Below the pieces are notes generated by a model. The model saw only the letters and a list, made by a program, of their open reading frames with translations, did no database searches and was not told where the DNA came from. Below, one piece after another: positions 7,725-16,441 of a stretch of DNA of 32,711 nucleotides. Numbering within the stretch: position 1 is the stretch's first letter; the number at the start of each line of letters is the position of its first letter. A program made the translations under genes and the position numbers. Origin of the DNA: an uncultured Clostridia bacterium (GTDB lineage Bacteria; Bacillota; Clostridia; TANB77; CAG-508); assembly GCA_949045875.1 (NCBI GenBank), contig CARPYP010000014.1, positions 13,271-45,981 of the forward strand. Direction: 5' to 3'.

Positions 7725-8069
7725 TGTTACTGGATAATGGTTTCTGAATATGAATTTAATGTAACCATTGTAGGGGCGCACAGTGTGCGTCCGCCGAATT
7801 GTAGAAATTTTAAATTCATATTATTTATTTTAATATTAAATGTAATAGATATATAATAAAAATATTATAATTTCTATTTTCAATTAGCAGACACAAGGCC
7901 TGCCCCTAAAATTAATTGAAACATATTAATTATTAATGCTTAATTTTCTATTATTTTACGGACGCACACTGTGCGCCCCTACATCTTCTCTACAATTTTA
8001 AATATTATCTAAAAATTTATCATCTCAACAGACACAAATTTATGTGATTAAAACCATTATCCTGTAACA
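7725..8069. mobile_element. MITE-like element with 19-bp TIRs and 6-bp flanking duplication
   Basis: TGTTACTGGATAATGGTTT (7725-7743) and AAACCATTATCCTGTAACA (8051-8069) are inverted repeats with one mismatch. GAAAAT stands directly outside both ends (7719-7724 and 8070-8075), like a target-site duplication. The 345-bp interior has no credible gene and is A+T-rich, so it would be non-autonomous. It contains its own inner pair of palindromes, 7770-7792 and 7960-7982, which are exact reverse complements of each other, plus another family member at 7887-7909. I found no transposase to pair it with. Confidence 0.65.
7770..7982. repeat. Inner inverted pair of 23-bp GTAGGGGCGCAC palindromes
   Basis: The 23-bp element at 7770-7792 begins GTAGGGGCGCAC and recurs as an exact reverse complement at 7960-7982, ending GTGCGCCCCTAC. 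Each is itself nearly palindromic. A third, diverged member (GCAGACACAAGGC then CTGCCCCTAA) lies at 7887-7909. The spacer holds nothing coding. Confidence 0.8.
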
Positions 8070-8097
8070 GAAAATTTATAAAATGCAGCAATACATA

Positions 8098-8126
8098 TTG
8101 AAAAAACAACAAAAATCATATATAAT
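8098..8126 (+). promoter_or_regulatory. Predicted sigma-A promoter of prfA
   Basis: TTGAAA (8098-8103) and TATAAT (8121-8126) are 17 bp apart and end 35 bp before the prfA ATG, with AAAGGAG in between. It lies just outside the MITE-like element, so it was probably not supplied by it. Confidence 0.7.
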
Positions 8127-8161
8127 AGCAATGTTAGAAAGGGAAAAGGAGAGTTTTATTT

Positions 8162-9223
8162 ATGTTTCAGAAACTAGAAGATGTTGAGAAAAGATATGAA
8201 GATTTAACAGAAAAGATAAGTGATCCAGAAGTAATTGCGCAAAATAAAGAATGGCAAAAAATGATGAAAGAGCATTCAGATTTAACACCAATAGTAGAAA
8301 AATATAGAGAATTCAAAAAATTAGAACAAAGTATAAAAGACAGTGAAGAAATGTTATCAGATCCAGAATTAAAAGAACTAGCACAAGAAGAAATAAAAAA
8401 TGCGAAAGAAAAATTACCACAAATAGAAGAAGAAATAAAAATTCTTTTAATTCCAAAAGACCCAGACGATGATAAAAACACAATTTGTGAAATTAGAGCA
8501 GGAACAGGAGGAGAAGAAGCAGCGCTATTTGCAGGAGAGTTATTTAGGATGTATTCAATGTATTCAGAAAGAAAGCATTGGAAATTAGAAGTATTAAATG
8601 AAAATGCAACAGAACTAGGAGGATATAAAGAGATAACATTTATGATTTCAGGAAAAGGTGTATATAGCAGAATGAAATTTGAAAGTGGAGCACATAGAGT
8701 ACAAAGAGTTCCCGAAACAGAAAGTAATGGTAGAATTCAAACATCAGCAGCAACAGTAGCAGTACTACCAGTAGTAGAAGATGTACAAATAGATATAAAT
8801 CCAGCAGACATAAAAATGGAAGTATTTAGAGCATCAGGTGCAGGAGGACAACACATAAATAAAACCTCATCAGCAGTTAGATTAATACACATACCTACAG
8901 GAATGGTAGCAGAATGTCAAACAGAGCGTTCACAAGTACAAAACAGAGAATATGCAATGAGACTATTAAAATCAAGATTATATGAAATTGAAAAAGAAAA
9001 ACAAGACGCAGAACTAACAAATGCAAGAAGAAGTCAAGTTGGTTCAGGCGATAGGAGTGAAAAAATAAGAACATATAATTTCCCACAAGGAAGAATAACA
9101 GACCATAGAATAGGAATGAGTATTTACCAAATGGAAGACTTCCTAAATGGAAACTTAGATGGAATGATAGATGCATTAATTACAGCGGATACTGCTGAAA
9201 AATTAAAAGGGCAAAATGAATAA
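8162..9223 (+). CDS. prfA: Peptide chain release factor 1
   Basis: 353 aa, the usual RF1 length. The N-terminal helical domain (KLEDVEKRYEDL) leads to the PCRF region with AGTGGEEAALFAGELFRMY. The stop-codon-reading tripeptide is P184-E185-T186 within HRVQRVPETES, the RF1 (PxT) rather than RF2 (SPF) type. The peptidyl-tRNA hydrolysis motif G228-G229-Q230 lies in SGAGGQHINKTSSAVR. It recognises UAA and UAG and releases the finished peptide on the ribosome. The Gln of GGQ is normally methylated by PrmC, whose gene often follows prfA, but here pcrA follows instead. It has its own promoter upstream. Confidence 0.97.
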   Translation: MFQKLEDVEKRYEDLTEKISDPEVIAQNKEWQKMMKEHSDLTPIVEKYREFKKLEQSIKDSEEMLSDPELKELAQEEIKNAKEKLPQIEEEIKILLIPKDPDDDKNTICEIRAGTGGEEAALFAGELFRMYSMYSERKHWKLEVLNENATELGGYKEITFMISGKGVYSRMKFESGAHRVQRVPETESNGRIQTSAATVAVLPVVEDVQIDINPADIKMEVFRASGAGGQHINKTSSAVRLIHIPTGMVAECQTERSQVQNREYAMRLLKSRLYEIEKEKQDAELTNARRSQVGSGDRSEKIRTYNFPQGRITDHRIGMSIYQMEDFLNGNLDGMIDALITADTAEKLKGQNE

Positions 9224-9285
9224 TATTGACTTCAGTGAAGAGAAAAAGTTTGTTGTTAAGATGATAAAAATGAAAGGAACAGAAC

Positions 9286-11589
9286 ATGAACGATTTAATA
9301 GAAGGATTAAATGATAAGCAAAAAGAAGCAGTACTTGCCACAGAAGGACCATGTTTAATAATAGCAGGGGCAGGAAGTGGAAAAACAAAAGTATTAACAC
9401 ATAAAATAGCATATTTAATTAAAGAAAAAAATGTTTTGCCATGGAATATATTAGCAATAACATTTACAAATAAAGCAGCAAATGAGATGAAAGTAAGAAC
9501 AGAAAATTTATTACAGGGCACAACGAATGATATTTGGATAGGAACCTTTCACTCAATATGTGTTAGAATATTAAGGAAATTTATAGATAGAATAGGGTAT
9601 GACACATCATTTATTATATTTGATACTTCAGACCAAAAAAGTTTAGTAAAAGATTGCCTAAAAACATTAAATATAGACGATAAATTATTTACAGATAGAA
9701 GTGTAATGTATGAAATAAGTAATGCAAAAAATGAAATGTTAGAGCCAGGGGATTACTCAAATAGGAGCTTTGGTGACTTTAGAAAAGAAACTATAGCAAA
9801 AATATATGAACTATATCAAAAAAGATTAAAAGAAAATAATGCACTAGACTTTGATGATATCATAAATCTAACAATAAAAATTTTAATGCAAGAGCCAGAA
9901 GTACTAGAATATTATGCAAATAAATTTAAATATATATTAGTAGATGAATATCAAGACACAAACAAAGCACAATTCACATTAATAACATTACTTGCAGCAA
10001 CACATGGAAACATTACTGTTGTTGGAGATAATGACCAAGGAATATACTCTTTTAGAGGTGCAGACATATCAAATATTTTAAACTTTGAAAAAGACTTTCT
10101 TGGTACTAAAATTATAAAATTAGAGCAAAATTATAGATGTACAAAGAATATATTAAATGTCGCAAATGCAGTAATAAAAAATAACCCAACAAAATACAAA
10201 AAAGAATTATGGACAGAAAATGAAGAAGGCACATTAGTTACAGGCTATAAAGCAGATAACGAATATGATGAAGCAAGATATGTAGTAAATCAAATAGGAC
10301 ACTTAAAATATCAAGAAAAATTTAATTACTCAGACTTTACAGTATTATATAGAATGAATGCACAATCACGTAGTATAGAGGAAATCTTAAATAGAGAAGG
10401 AATACCATATAAAATTATTGGCGGACTTAAATTCTATGAAAGAAAAGAAATCAAAGACGCAATAGCATATTTAAGACTTATACATAATCAAAATGATAAT
10501 ATGAGTTTAAGGAGAATAATAAATGAACCTAAAAGAGGTATAGGAAAAACAAGTTTAGACAAAGTACAAGAACTTTCAGAGCAAATCGAAAAACCAATGT
10601 ATGATATTATAAAAAATGCTTCAGAATATGGTCTAAATAGAGTATACTTAAACTCTAGGGAATTCATAGAACAGATAGAAAGCTTAATTGCCAAAAGAGA
10701 TAAAATGCCAGTATCAGAACTTATAAAACTAACTTTAAATATAACTGGTTATATGAAAGCTTTAGAAAATGAAAACACAATAGAAGCAGAATCAAGAATA
10801 GAAAACTTAGAAGAATTATTAACTGTTGCCATGGAATTTGAAAAAGAAACAGCGGAAAATACACTTGCAGAATTTTTAGAAGGAATAACACTTTCATCAG
10901 ATTCAGATGAGATAGATGAAAATCAAGACAAAGTTACTTTAATGACACTACACAGTGCAAAAGGACTAGAATTTCCAGTAGTATTTTTAGTAGGAATGGA
11001 AGAGGGAATTTTCCCAGGATATAAATCAATACAAGAAGAAGCAGGACTTGAGGAAGAAAGACGTTTGTGTTATGTCGGAATGACTAGGGCAAAGGAACGT
11101 TTATTCTTAACATGTTCAAGAACAAGAACAATATTTGGTTCAACATCATGTAATGCAATATCAAGATTTATGAGAGAAATACCAAAAGAAATGTTAGAAG
11201 GATATGAAGACATATTCATATTAAGCCAAGAGAACAGGTCTGAAGATAATAGATATAATTGGGAATATGGAGGAAGAACAAATAGTAATTTAAAAGCTTA
11301 TAGTGTAGTCGCAACAAGTTCATCAGCTGTAAAGAGCAATCCAAACAACCAAAGTTTTGGATATAGAACAGCAGAAAGCTTTTTAAATAATCTAAATAAA
11401 AAAACAACAACACCTAGTCTAGACATATCAAAATATAAACCAGGCGCAAAAGTATTTCATAAAAAATTTGGAGAAGGAATTATAAACTATATAGAAAGAG
11501 AAGAGGATGATTATAAAGTAGACATATCATTTGAAAAAGCAGGGCATAAAAGACTAATGGCAAAATATGCAGGGTTAGAAATATTATAA
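9286..11589 (+). CDS. pcrA: UvrD/PcrA-family ATP-dependent DNA helicase
   Basis: 767 aa, superfamily 1 helicase. The Q-motif LNDKQKEAV comes first, then Walker A AGAGSGKT at residues 27-34, motif Ia ITFTNKAANEMK, Walker B DEYQDTN from residue 220, motif III VVGDNDQGIYSFRGA, motif IV EQNYRCTKNIL, motif V LMTLHSAKGLEFPVVF and motif VI CYVGMTRAKERL. The last ~45 residues (PGAKVFHKKFGEGII...) form the small Tudor-like domain that binds RNA polymerase in PcrA and UvrD. PcrA works in nucleotide excision repair, replication-transcription conflict and rolling-circle replication. It starts 62 bp after prfA with AAAGGAAC as ribosome site and is probably cotranscribed. A terminator follows. Confidence 0.95.
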   Translation: MNDLIEGLNDKQKEAVLATEGPCLIIAGAGSGKTKVLTHKIAYLIKEKNVLPWNILAITFTNKAANEMKVRTENLLQGTTNDIWIGTFHSICVRILRKFIDRIGYDTSFIIFDTSDQKSLVKDCLKTLNIDDKLFTDRSVMYEISNAKNEMLEPGDYSNRSFGDFRKETIAKIYELYQKRLKENNALDFDDIINLTIKILMQEPEVLEYYANKFKYILVDEYQDTNKAQFTLITLLAATHGNITVVGDNDQGIYSFRGADISNILNFEKDFLGTKIIKLEQNYRCTKNILNVANAVIKNNPTKYKKELWTENEEGTLVTGYKADNEYDEARYVVNQIGHLKYQEKFNYSDFTVLYRMNAQSRSIEEILNREGIPYKIIGGLKFYERKEIKDAIAYLRLIHNQNDNMSLRRIINEPKRGIGKTSLDKVQELSEQIEKPMYDIIKNASEYGLNRVYLNSREFIEQIESLIAKRDKMPVSELIKLTLNITGYMKALENENTIEAESRIENLEELLTVAMEFEKETAENTLAEFLEGITLSSDSDEIDENQDKVTLMTLHSAKGLEFPVVFLVGMEEGIFPGYKSIQEEAGLEEERRLCYVGMTRAKERLFLTCSRTRTIFGSTSCNAISRFMREIPKEMLEGYEDIFILSQENRSEDNRYNWEYGGRTNSNLKAYSVVATSSSAVKSNPNNQSFGYRTAESFLNNLNKKTTTPSLDISKYKPGAKVFHKKFGEGIINYIEREEDDYKVDISFEKAGHKRLMAKYAGLEIL

Positions 11590-11596
11590 AAAAATG

Positions 11597-11626
11597 GAAA
11601 AGGGAAATTAATTCTCTTTTCTTTTT
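11597..11626 (+). terminator. Terminator after pcrA
   Basis: GAAAAGGGAA (11597-11606) pairs with TTCTCTTTTC (11612-11621) with one G-T wobble and a 5-nt loop, followed directly by five T residues. It fits the end of the prfA-pcrA unit. Confidence 0.65.
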
Positions 11627-11656
11627 ATAATAGGAAAGTGATACTTTCCTATTATA
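11626..11656. repeat. Perfect 14-bp inverted repeat after the pcrA terminator
   Basis: TATAATAGGAAAGT and ACTTTCCTATTATA flank a GAT loop. It has no following T-run on the plus strand. It may be a second, convergent terminator or a processed hairpin. The rest of the gap (11657-11836) contains no gene or repeat I recognise, apart from a small GGCTA/TAGCC stem near 11662. Confidence 0.7.
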
Positions 11657-11836
11657 TAAAGGCTATAATCGCTAGCCACCAAAGATTTTCGCCTTACAGT
11701 TGAAAACTCAAATCAGACAAGAACAAATTAAAGAAAATGAATATCCTCAAAAAACAAATTTATAAAAGAAAATGACTGAAAATTCTAGCAATAGTTACGG
11801 AAATAATTAATAAAAAAAATAAATTATAAAAAAAAC

Positions 11837-11865
11837 TTGATATTTTTTTAATTGTAGTGTATGAT
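11837..11865 (+). promoter_or_regulatory. Predicted sigma-A promoter of the first pilus-like operon
   Basis: TTGATA (11837-11842) and TATGAT (11860-11865) are 17 bp apart, about 75 bp upstream of the first gene of the 11942-16168 cluster. Confidence 0.55.
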
Positions 11866-11941
11866 ATTTATATCAATTTTATAAATATCAAAAAGCATAT
11901 AAATTTTAGGGAAATAAGTAGAAATATAAGGAGAATAAAAT

Positions 11942-12352
11942 ATGAAAAAGATAATAATTGCTTTATTAGTAGTAATGTGCGTTTTATCTATGATTATTTC
12001 ATATAAAGTTTATGCATCAAGTGGAGAAGCCGTATTAGAATCAAAAACAGGAAGTAAATTAATCGAGATAAAAGAAAAATCATTAAAAGAATTAGACGAT
12101 TATGTAGAAGCATATGGAGATGAGACTTACGGATTTACCGCTTACATATTAAATAAAGTTAGATTTTTTAGTATACCATTATGTTTCTTAGGAATATCAA
12201 TTGGAGCTATATATCAATATGTAATAGGAATTAGAAATATGGGTACAAGATACAAAGGATTCTTCGCTGTAATAGCATTTGTAACAATACTTATTATATG
12301 TCAAGTATTGCCATTTATATTTGTTGTTGTAGTAAAATTCGGAAGGAGTTAA
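11942..12352 (+). CDS. Small membrane protein, three predicted helices, first gene of a pilus-like cluster
   Basis: 136 aa, family not recognised. The N-terminus (KKIIIALLVVMCVLSMIIS) is a signal peptide or first helix with a possible A-S-S cleavage region around residue 24. A ~45-residue charged segment follows, then two strong helices (about 76-95 and 108-130) joined by a short basic loop, and a KFGRS tail. AAGGAG lies well placed upstream of ATG 11942. It ends four bases before the TadZ-like gene, so the two are surely cotranscribed. The topology, a processed leader plus two helices, is loosely like VirB2/TrbC-type pilin precursors, but I see no sequence signature to support that. Confidence 0.75.
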   Translation: MKKIIIALLVVMCVLSMIISYKVYASSGEAVLESKTGSKLIEIKEKSLKELDDYVEAYGDETYGFTAYILNKVRFFSIPLCFLGISIGAIYQYVIGIRNMGTRYKGFFAVIAFVTILIICQVLPFIFVVVVKFGRS

Positions 12353-12356
12353 ACAA

Positions 12357-15038
12357 ATGAAAGTTTTATTTGCAGTTAGTACAGAAGACATAGCAGAAAA
12401 GATAGTAAAAGTATATCAAACAGAATATAAGGAGATAATAACATCAAAAAATGTTTATTACTTTAATGCTATAATTAAAGAATTACAAAGAAATCAAACA
12501 TATGATAGAATAGTAATAAGTGAAGACTTAGAGCCATTCACAAATAATAATTATGATACAATTGACAAATTTATATTTGAAAAATTAGACGGTATAAGTG
12601 ATGAAGCTATTGACAGAGAAGGAAGAGACATACCAATAGTTGTAATATGTTCAGAAAGAAGAGAAAAATCAGATAATTTATTAGTAAAATTATTTTCAAT
12701 AGGAGTATATGATGCATTGGTCGGAAATGATAGGACAATTGAAAATGTATGTAACCTATTAAATAAGCCAAGAACAAAAAAAGAAGCTAAAACTTACTAC
12801 AAAATTGATCAAGGTGAATATGAACGTGAAGACGAAAAAAATGTAAGCGAAGTAGAGATACAAAACATTTTATCACATTACAGAAAATTAGGCAGAAATG
12901 AAAGTAGATATGTTGAAAGTTTCAATAGCATTGCAGAACAATATAGTGATGAACAATTAAAAGTAATAATAAAATTCTTACCGATGGAAGTAAAAGCAGT
13001 ACTAGAAGCTGAATCGCCTAAATATCAATCAATAATGACATATAGTAGTGCAGGAGTTCCAAAAAAAGAGGAAATAAAAAAGAATAATATAAATGTTTCT
13101 AAAATTATTGATAGTCATTCAAGACAGCCTACAGGACCAGTAATAATACCATCAGCAATCAGAAAAGGTAGTGAAGTAAGAAAAATTGCAGAATCAGTTG
13201 CAGAACCAGTACAAATAGAAACTGTAGGAAATGATACAAATGCAATACTTGAGGAAATAGAAAATATAGAAGGAGTAGCACCTATAGAGCCTATAGAGAC
13301 TATAGCTTCAATAAAATCAACAGCTCCAATAAAAGCATCAATTGAACTTGAAGTAGAAGGTGTAAACCAACCAAATCAAGTAACACAACCAGTAAAAAGA
13401 GGAAGAGGTAGACCTAAGAAAATTACAGTTGAACCAGAACAAAAAGTAGAGCCTCCAAAGAGAGGAAGAGGTAGACCAAGAAAAAATCCTATTCCAGATA
13501 TGGAAGCACAAGAAGCTATTATTCCAAATCTAGAGACTACAGCACAAGTACAGTCATTACCAAATTTTAGAGAAGATACACAGTTCCAAGAATTAATAGA
13601 AGAACCACCAGTATTACCAAGCTTTGAAGAAGAAGCACCAACTTTGCCGGATTTTGAAGAAGAAGCACCAAATTTACCAAGCTTTGAAGAAGAAGCGCCA
13701 ACTTTGCCAGACTTTGAAAGCGAGGAGTCACCAGTATTACCAAGTTTTGAAGAAGAACCAGAAAAAGTACCAAATTTTCGAGAAAGAAGACAACCAAGAG
13801 TACCAAGTTTTAGAGAAAGGCAACCAATACAACCTTCTAAAATGGACGAACCATCAGTATCACCATTATCAGAATATGGAAATAATGAAAGTATTACATC
13901 ACAAATTGATAATAAATTATATGGAAGCAATGAAAGTATTACATCACAAATTGATAATAAACTATATGGAAGCAATGAAAGTATTACATCACAAATTGAT
14001 AATAAACTATATGGAAGCAATGAAAGAATTATGCCACAAAATAATAATAAACTATATGGAAACAATGATTATGGGACATCATTAAATAATGAATTACAGG
14101 AAACAGAAGATGATGGTCAAAGAGTAGACATTTCATATTTATTAACACAAGACAAAAAAATTGTTTCATTTGTAGGAACCTCAAAAAATGGAGTATCTTT
14201 TTTAGTAAATAATATTGCAGATATATTATCAAATAGAGGAATAAAAACAGCAATAGTAGATTTAACAAGAAACAAAAATTCATACTATATCTATACAGAA
14301 AATAGAGAAGAGTTGAGAGAGATTGCTTTCTCATCTATGGAAAATTTAAAACAAGGAAACCCTGTTGGAATAGAAGTAAACAGAAATTTAACAATATATA
14401 CATCATCACCTAATATTAGAAATTCAAACTATAGTATAGAAAATATGCTAACAACTCTAGTCAAAAATTATTCTTTAGTATTATTAGATTGTGACTATTC
14501 AACAAACAAAGAATATTTCAGAGTAGCGCAAGAAATATATATGGTTCAAAGTATGGATGTTTTAACAATTCAACCATTAACAGAATTTTTAAGAAAATTG
14601 AAATTAAGTAATATTTTACAACCAGAGAAATTAAGAGCTGTTATAAATAAAGCACAAAAAATAAGAGGACTAAATGAAGAAATGATAGTTGGAGGAATGT
14701 CAACTTATAATGATCCAGAAATGTCTATACAAGACAGACTATTTGATATGAAAACAATAAGTAAAACTGTAATTCCATTTGATATGGATTCATATTCTAT
14801 ATATTTATCAGGAATTGCAAATTGTGAAATATCAACTAGAGGATATAATAAAGTTTTCCTAAATTGTTTAAATAGACTAGCAGATCAAGTATATCCAGTA
14901 GTATCAGGTGGTACACTTAAGAGAAGAAATAAAGAAAAAGCTAATAATTCAGGTTATATGAGTTATGAACAAAATGGATCACGATTCTCAAATAATATGA
15001 GTAGCACTTTAGATGAGATGAAAAGACAATACAAATAG
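12357..15038 (+). CDS. TadZ/CpaE-like protein with receiver-like domain, AT-hooks and internal repeats
   Basis: 893 aa. The first ~140 residues resemble an atypical receiver domain as in CpaE/TadZ (MKVLFAVSTEDIAEKI, PIVVICSERRE, KLFSIGVYDALVG). A low-complexity middle follows: two AT-hook-like motifs, KRGRGRPKK (347-355) and KRGRGRPRK (368-376), acidic PSFEEE/PDFEEE repeats (about 419-490), and four 15-residue NESITSQIDNKLYGS repeats (510-569). The C-terminal ~270 residues have a MinD/ParA-like fold, but the P-loop (from G607, GTSKNGVSFL) lacks the GK(S/T) core, so ATP binding is doubtful. TadZ proteins mark the cell site where Tad pili assemble. It overlaps nothing, and is 8 bp from the next gene. 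Confidence 0.75.
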   Translation: MKVLFAVSTEDIAEKIVKVYQTEYKEIITSKNVYYFNAIIKELQRNQTYDRIVISEDLEPFTNNNYDTIDKFIFEKLDGISDEAIDREGRDIPIVVICSERREKSDNLLVKLFSIGVYDALVGNDRTIENVCNLLNKPRTKKEAKTYYKIDQGEYEREDEKNVSEVEIQNILSHYRKLGRNESRYVESFNSIAEQYSDEQLKVIIKFLPMEVKAVLEAESPKYQSIMTYSSAGVPKKEEIKKNNINVSKIIDSHSRQPTGPVIIPSAIRKGSEVRKIAESVAEPVQIETVGNDTNAILEEIENIEGVAPIEPIETIASIKSTAPIKASIELEVEGVNQPNQVTQPVKRGRGRPKKITVEPEQKVEPPKRGRGRPRKNPIPDMEAQEAIIPNLETTAQVQSLPNFREDTQFQELIEEPPVLPSFEEEAPTLPDFEEEAPNLPSFEEEAPTLPDFESEESPVLPSFEEEPEKVPNFRERRQPRVPSFRERQPIQPSKMDEPSVSPLSEYGNNESITSQIDNKLYGSNESITSQIDNKLYGSNESITSQIDNKLYGSNERIMPQNNNKLYGNNDYGTSLNNELQETEDDGQRVDISYLLTQDKKIVSFVGTSKNGVSFLVNNIADILSNRGIKTAIVDLTRNKNSYYIYTENREELREIAFSSMENLKQGNPVGIEVNRNLTIYTSSPNIRNSNYSIENMLTTLVKNYSLVLLDCDYSTNKEYFRVAQEIYMVQSMDVLTIQPLTEFLRKLKLSNILQPEKLRAVINKAQKIRGLNEEMIVGGMSTYNDPEMSIQDRLFDMKTISKTVIPFDMDSYSIYLSGIANCEISTRGYNKVFLNCLNRLADQVYPVVSGGTLKRRNKEKANNSGYMSYEQNGSRFSNNMSSTLDEMKRQYK
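13611..13827 (+). repeat. Degenerate 30-bp coding repeat (PSFEEE/PDFEEE units)
   Basis: About seven units with the pattern LP(S/D/N)F(E/R)EEAP run in tandem in the TadZ-like gene. They alternate Ser and Asp variants and grade into basic FRER units at the end, giving a charged, probably disordered spacer. Confidence 0.8.
13884..14063 (+). repeat. Four 45-bp coding tandem repeats
   Basis: Units at 13884, 13929, 13974 and 14019 each encode 15 residues (NESITSQIDNKLYGS). The first three are nearly identical at the DNA level; the fourth is diverged. Near identity of the three suggests recent expansion, and copy number may vary between strains. Confidence 0.92.
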
Positions 15039-15046
15039 GAAAAGGA

Positions 15047-16168
15047 GTGACATATGCTGATATGTGGATAATAGGTGTAATAATAGTATTAGTTGCAATA
15101 ATAATAATGTTAATATTATTTAATATAAAGATTCATAAAGAAATTAACAATTATAAAAATATAAATCAGAAAATAAATGGTCTAAATGTATTGCAAGATT
15201 TTATGGCAACTGCTGGAGATGCTATAAGTGTAGACGAAAAGATAAGGAAAATAAATGAAATTCTAATAGAAGAATATGATATAAAATATTCTACTATCGT
15301 AGAATTCAATGGTACAGAATATGTAATAAAAGCTTCAAACGTTGAAGAAAAGCATTGGGACAACCTTAGAAGTCTGCATAATGAAGAAATATTTAGAGAT
15401 AGTATAACAACTGCTACACCAAAATACATTACAGTGGATCAAGAAAATGAAAGACTACCATATCAAAAAAGTGAATTTGGAAGAGCGAAGGCAGCGATGT
15501 TCTTTCCTTTATATATAGAAAATGTATATATAGGATATTGGATAATAGAAAGTGGTGTACCACACGCTTTTGATAATATTGATACCACTATACTTGAAGT
15601 TGTAAAAGACAATATATTATCTGTATTTAGAATTGTTAACTACCAAAACATTGTTGAGAGTTTAACAAGAGAAGATTATTATTCAGCGTTAAAAACAAGT
15701 GAATATTTATTTAATGAAGGAAGAAAAATAATAGATAAATATACTACATCAACAATATGTATGATTGGAATTGCAAATCTTGAAAGAATTAATAAAGAAT
15801 TCAACAGAGAAACTGGAAACCAAGTAATAATAGACATGTGTGATTATATAAAAGAAAATCTATCTAGTGAATATATATTTGTAAGATATATGGGACCAAA
15901 ATTTGTAATTGCATTTTCAGGAGCAGAAGTAGATGGAGTCACAAGATTTGTTATAGATCTTAAAAATGCAGTGGAAAATTTAGATGTTGAAATGGTTGAA
16001 GAAAATAAGGAAAATAATAAAAAAGGTAAAAAAAGAATTGCTAAAATAAAATTAAATATTGTATTAACGACATATTATAAAGGGACAGCTTTAGAAAAGA
16101 TTTTAAAGAAGCAAGAAGAGTATATAGATAATGCACCATTAACAGAATATGATGTAAATAATATCTAA
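15047..16168 (+). CDS. Membrane protein with GAF and degenerate GGDEF domain
   Basis: About 373 aa. An N-terminal helix (WIIGVIIVLVAIIIMLILF) is followed by a short coiled segment, a GAF-like domain (about 60-200, with AAMFFPLYIENVYIGYWIIES) and a GGDEF-like domain. In the latter the active-site position of GG(D/E)EF reads MGPKF (in RYMGPKFVIAFSG), so diguanylate cyclase activity is unlikely; it may sense or bind instead. The start is uncertain. GTG 15047 abuts AAAGGAG but has AGGA six bases upstream. ATG 15062 lies 14 bases after AAAGGAG. An out-of-frame ATG at 15054 has the best spacing but gives only five codons. It is 8 bp after the TadZ-like gene, so it is probably a regulator or scaffold of the same machine. 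Confidence 0.75.
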   Translation: MTYADMWIIGVIIVLVAIIIMLILFNIKIHKEINNYKNINQKINGLNVLQDFMATAGDAISVDEKIRKINEILIEEYDIKYSTIVEFNGTEYVIKASNVEEKHWDNLRSLHNEEIFRDSITTATPKYITVDQENERLPYQKSEFGRAKAAMFFPLYIENVYIGYWIIESGVPHAFDNIDTTILEVVKDNILSVFRIVNYQNIVESLTREDYYSALKTSEYLFNEGRKIIDKYTTSTICMIGIANLERINKEFNRETGNQVIIDMCDYIKENLSSEYIFVRYMGPKFVIAFSGAEVDGVTRFVIDLKNAVENLDVEMVEENKENNKKGKKRIAKIKLNIVLTTYYKGTALEKILKKQEEYIDNAPLTEYDVNNI

Positions 16169-16186
16169 AAAATAGGAGGAAAAAAT

Positions 16187-16441
16187 ATGGAAATGGATAA
16201 GACAATGAATTTCAGATTAGAAAGAGACAAAAATTTAAAAACTAAGGAAACTTTAAAACAAGTTTATGATGCTTTAGTAGAAAAAGGATATAATCCTGTA
16301 AATCAAATAGTAGGGTATATATTATCAGGAGATCCAACATATATCACGAGTCACAAAAATGCAAGAAACATAATAAGACAAATAGAACGTGATGAATTAC
16401 TAGAAAGAATGGTAGAAAATTATATAGGAATAAATGAGTAA
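16187..16441 (+). CDS. ireB: IreB-family regulatory phosphoprotein (UPF0297)
   Basis: 84 aa, full length. Conserved blocks are DKTMNF near the N-terminus, VYDALVEKGYNPVNQIVGY, LSGDPTYITSHKNAR and IRQIERDELLERMV. In Enterococcus the homologue is phosphorylated on N-terminal threonines by the PASTA kinase IreK and affects cephalosporin resistance; Thr6 is the matching residue here. The order ireB-ruvX-yrzB is conserved in Firmicutes, though alaS, which usually precedes, is absent. AGGAGG stands a few bases before the ATG. The 3' end overlaps ruvX by 8 bp. Confidence 0.95.
   Translation: MEMDKTMNFRLERDKNLKTKETLKQVYDALVEKGYNPVNQIVGYILSGDPTYITSHKNARNIIRQIERDELLERMVENYIGINE

Noticed and set aside
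13884..14063. CRISPR array
   Set aside because: The regular 45-bp units have no unique spacers, are in frame and encode a 15-residue peptide repeat.
13624..14085. Second plus-strand frame inside the TadZ-like gene
   Set aside because: It is a frame shadow created by the in-frame repeats; the main frame runs through without interruption and has domain support on both sides.
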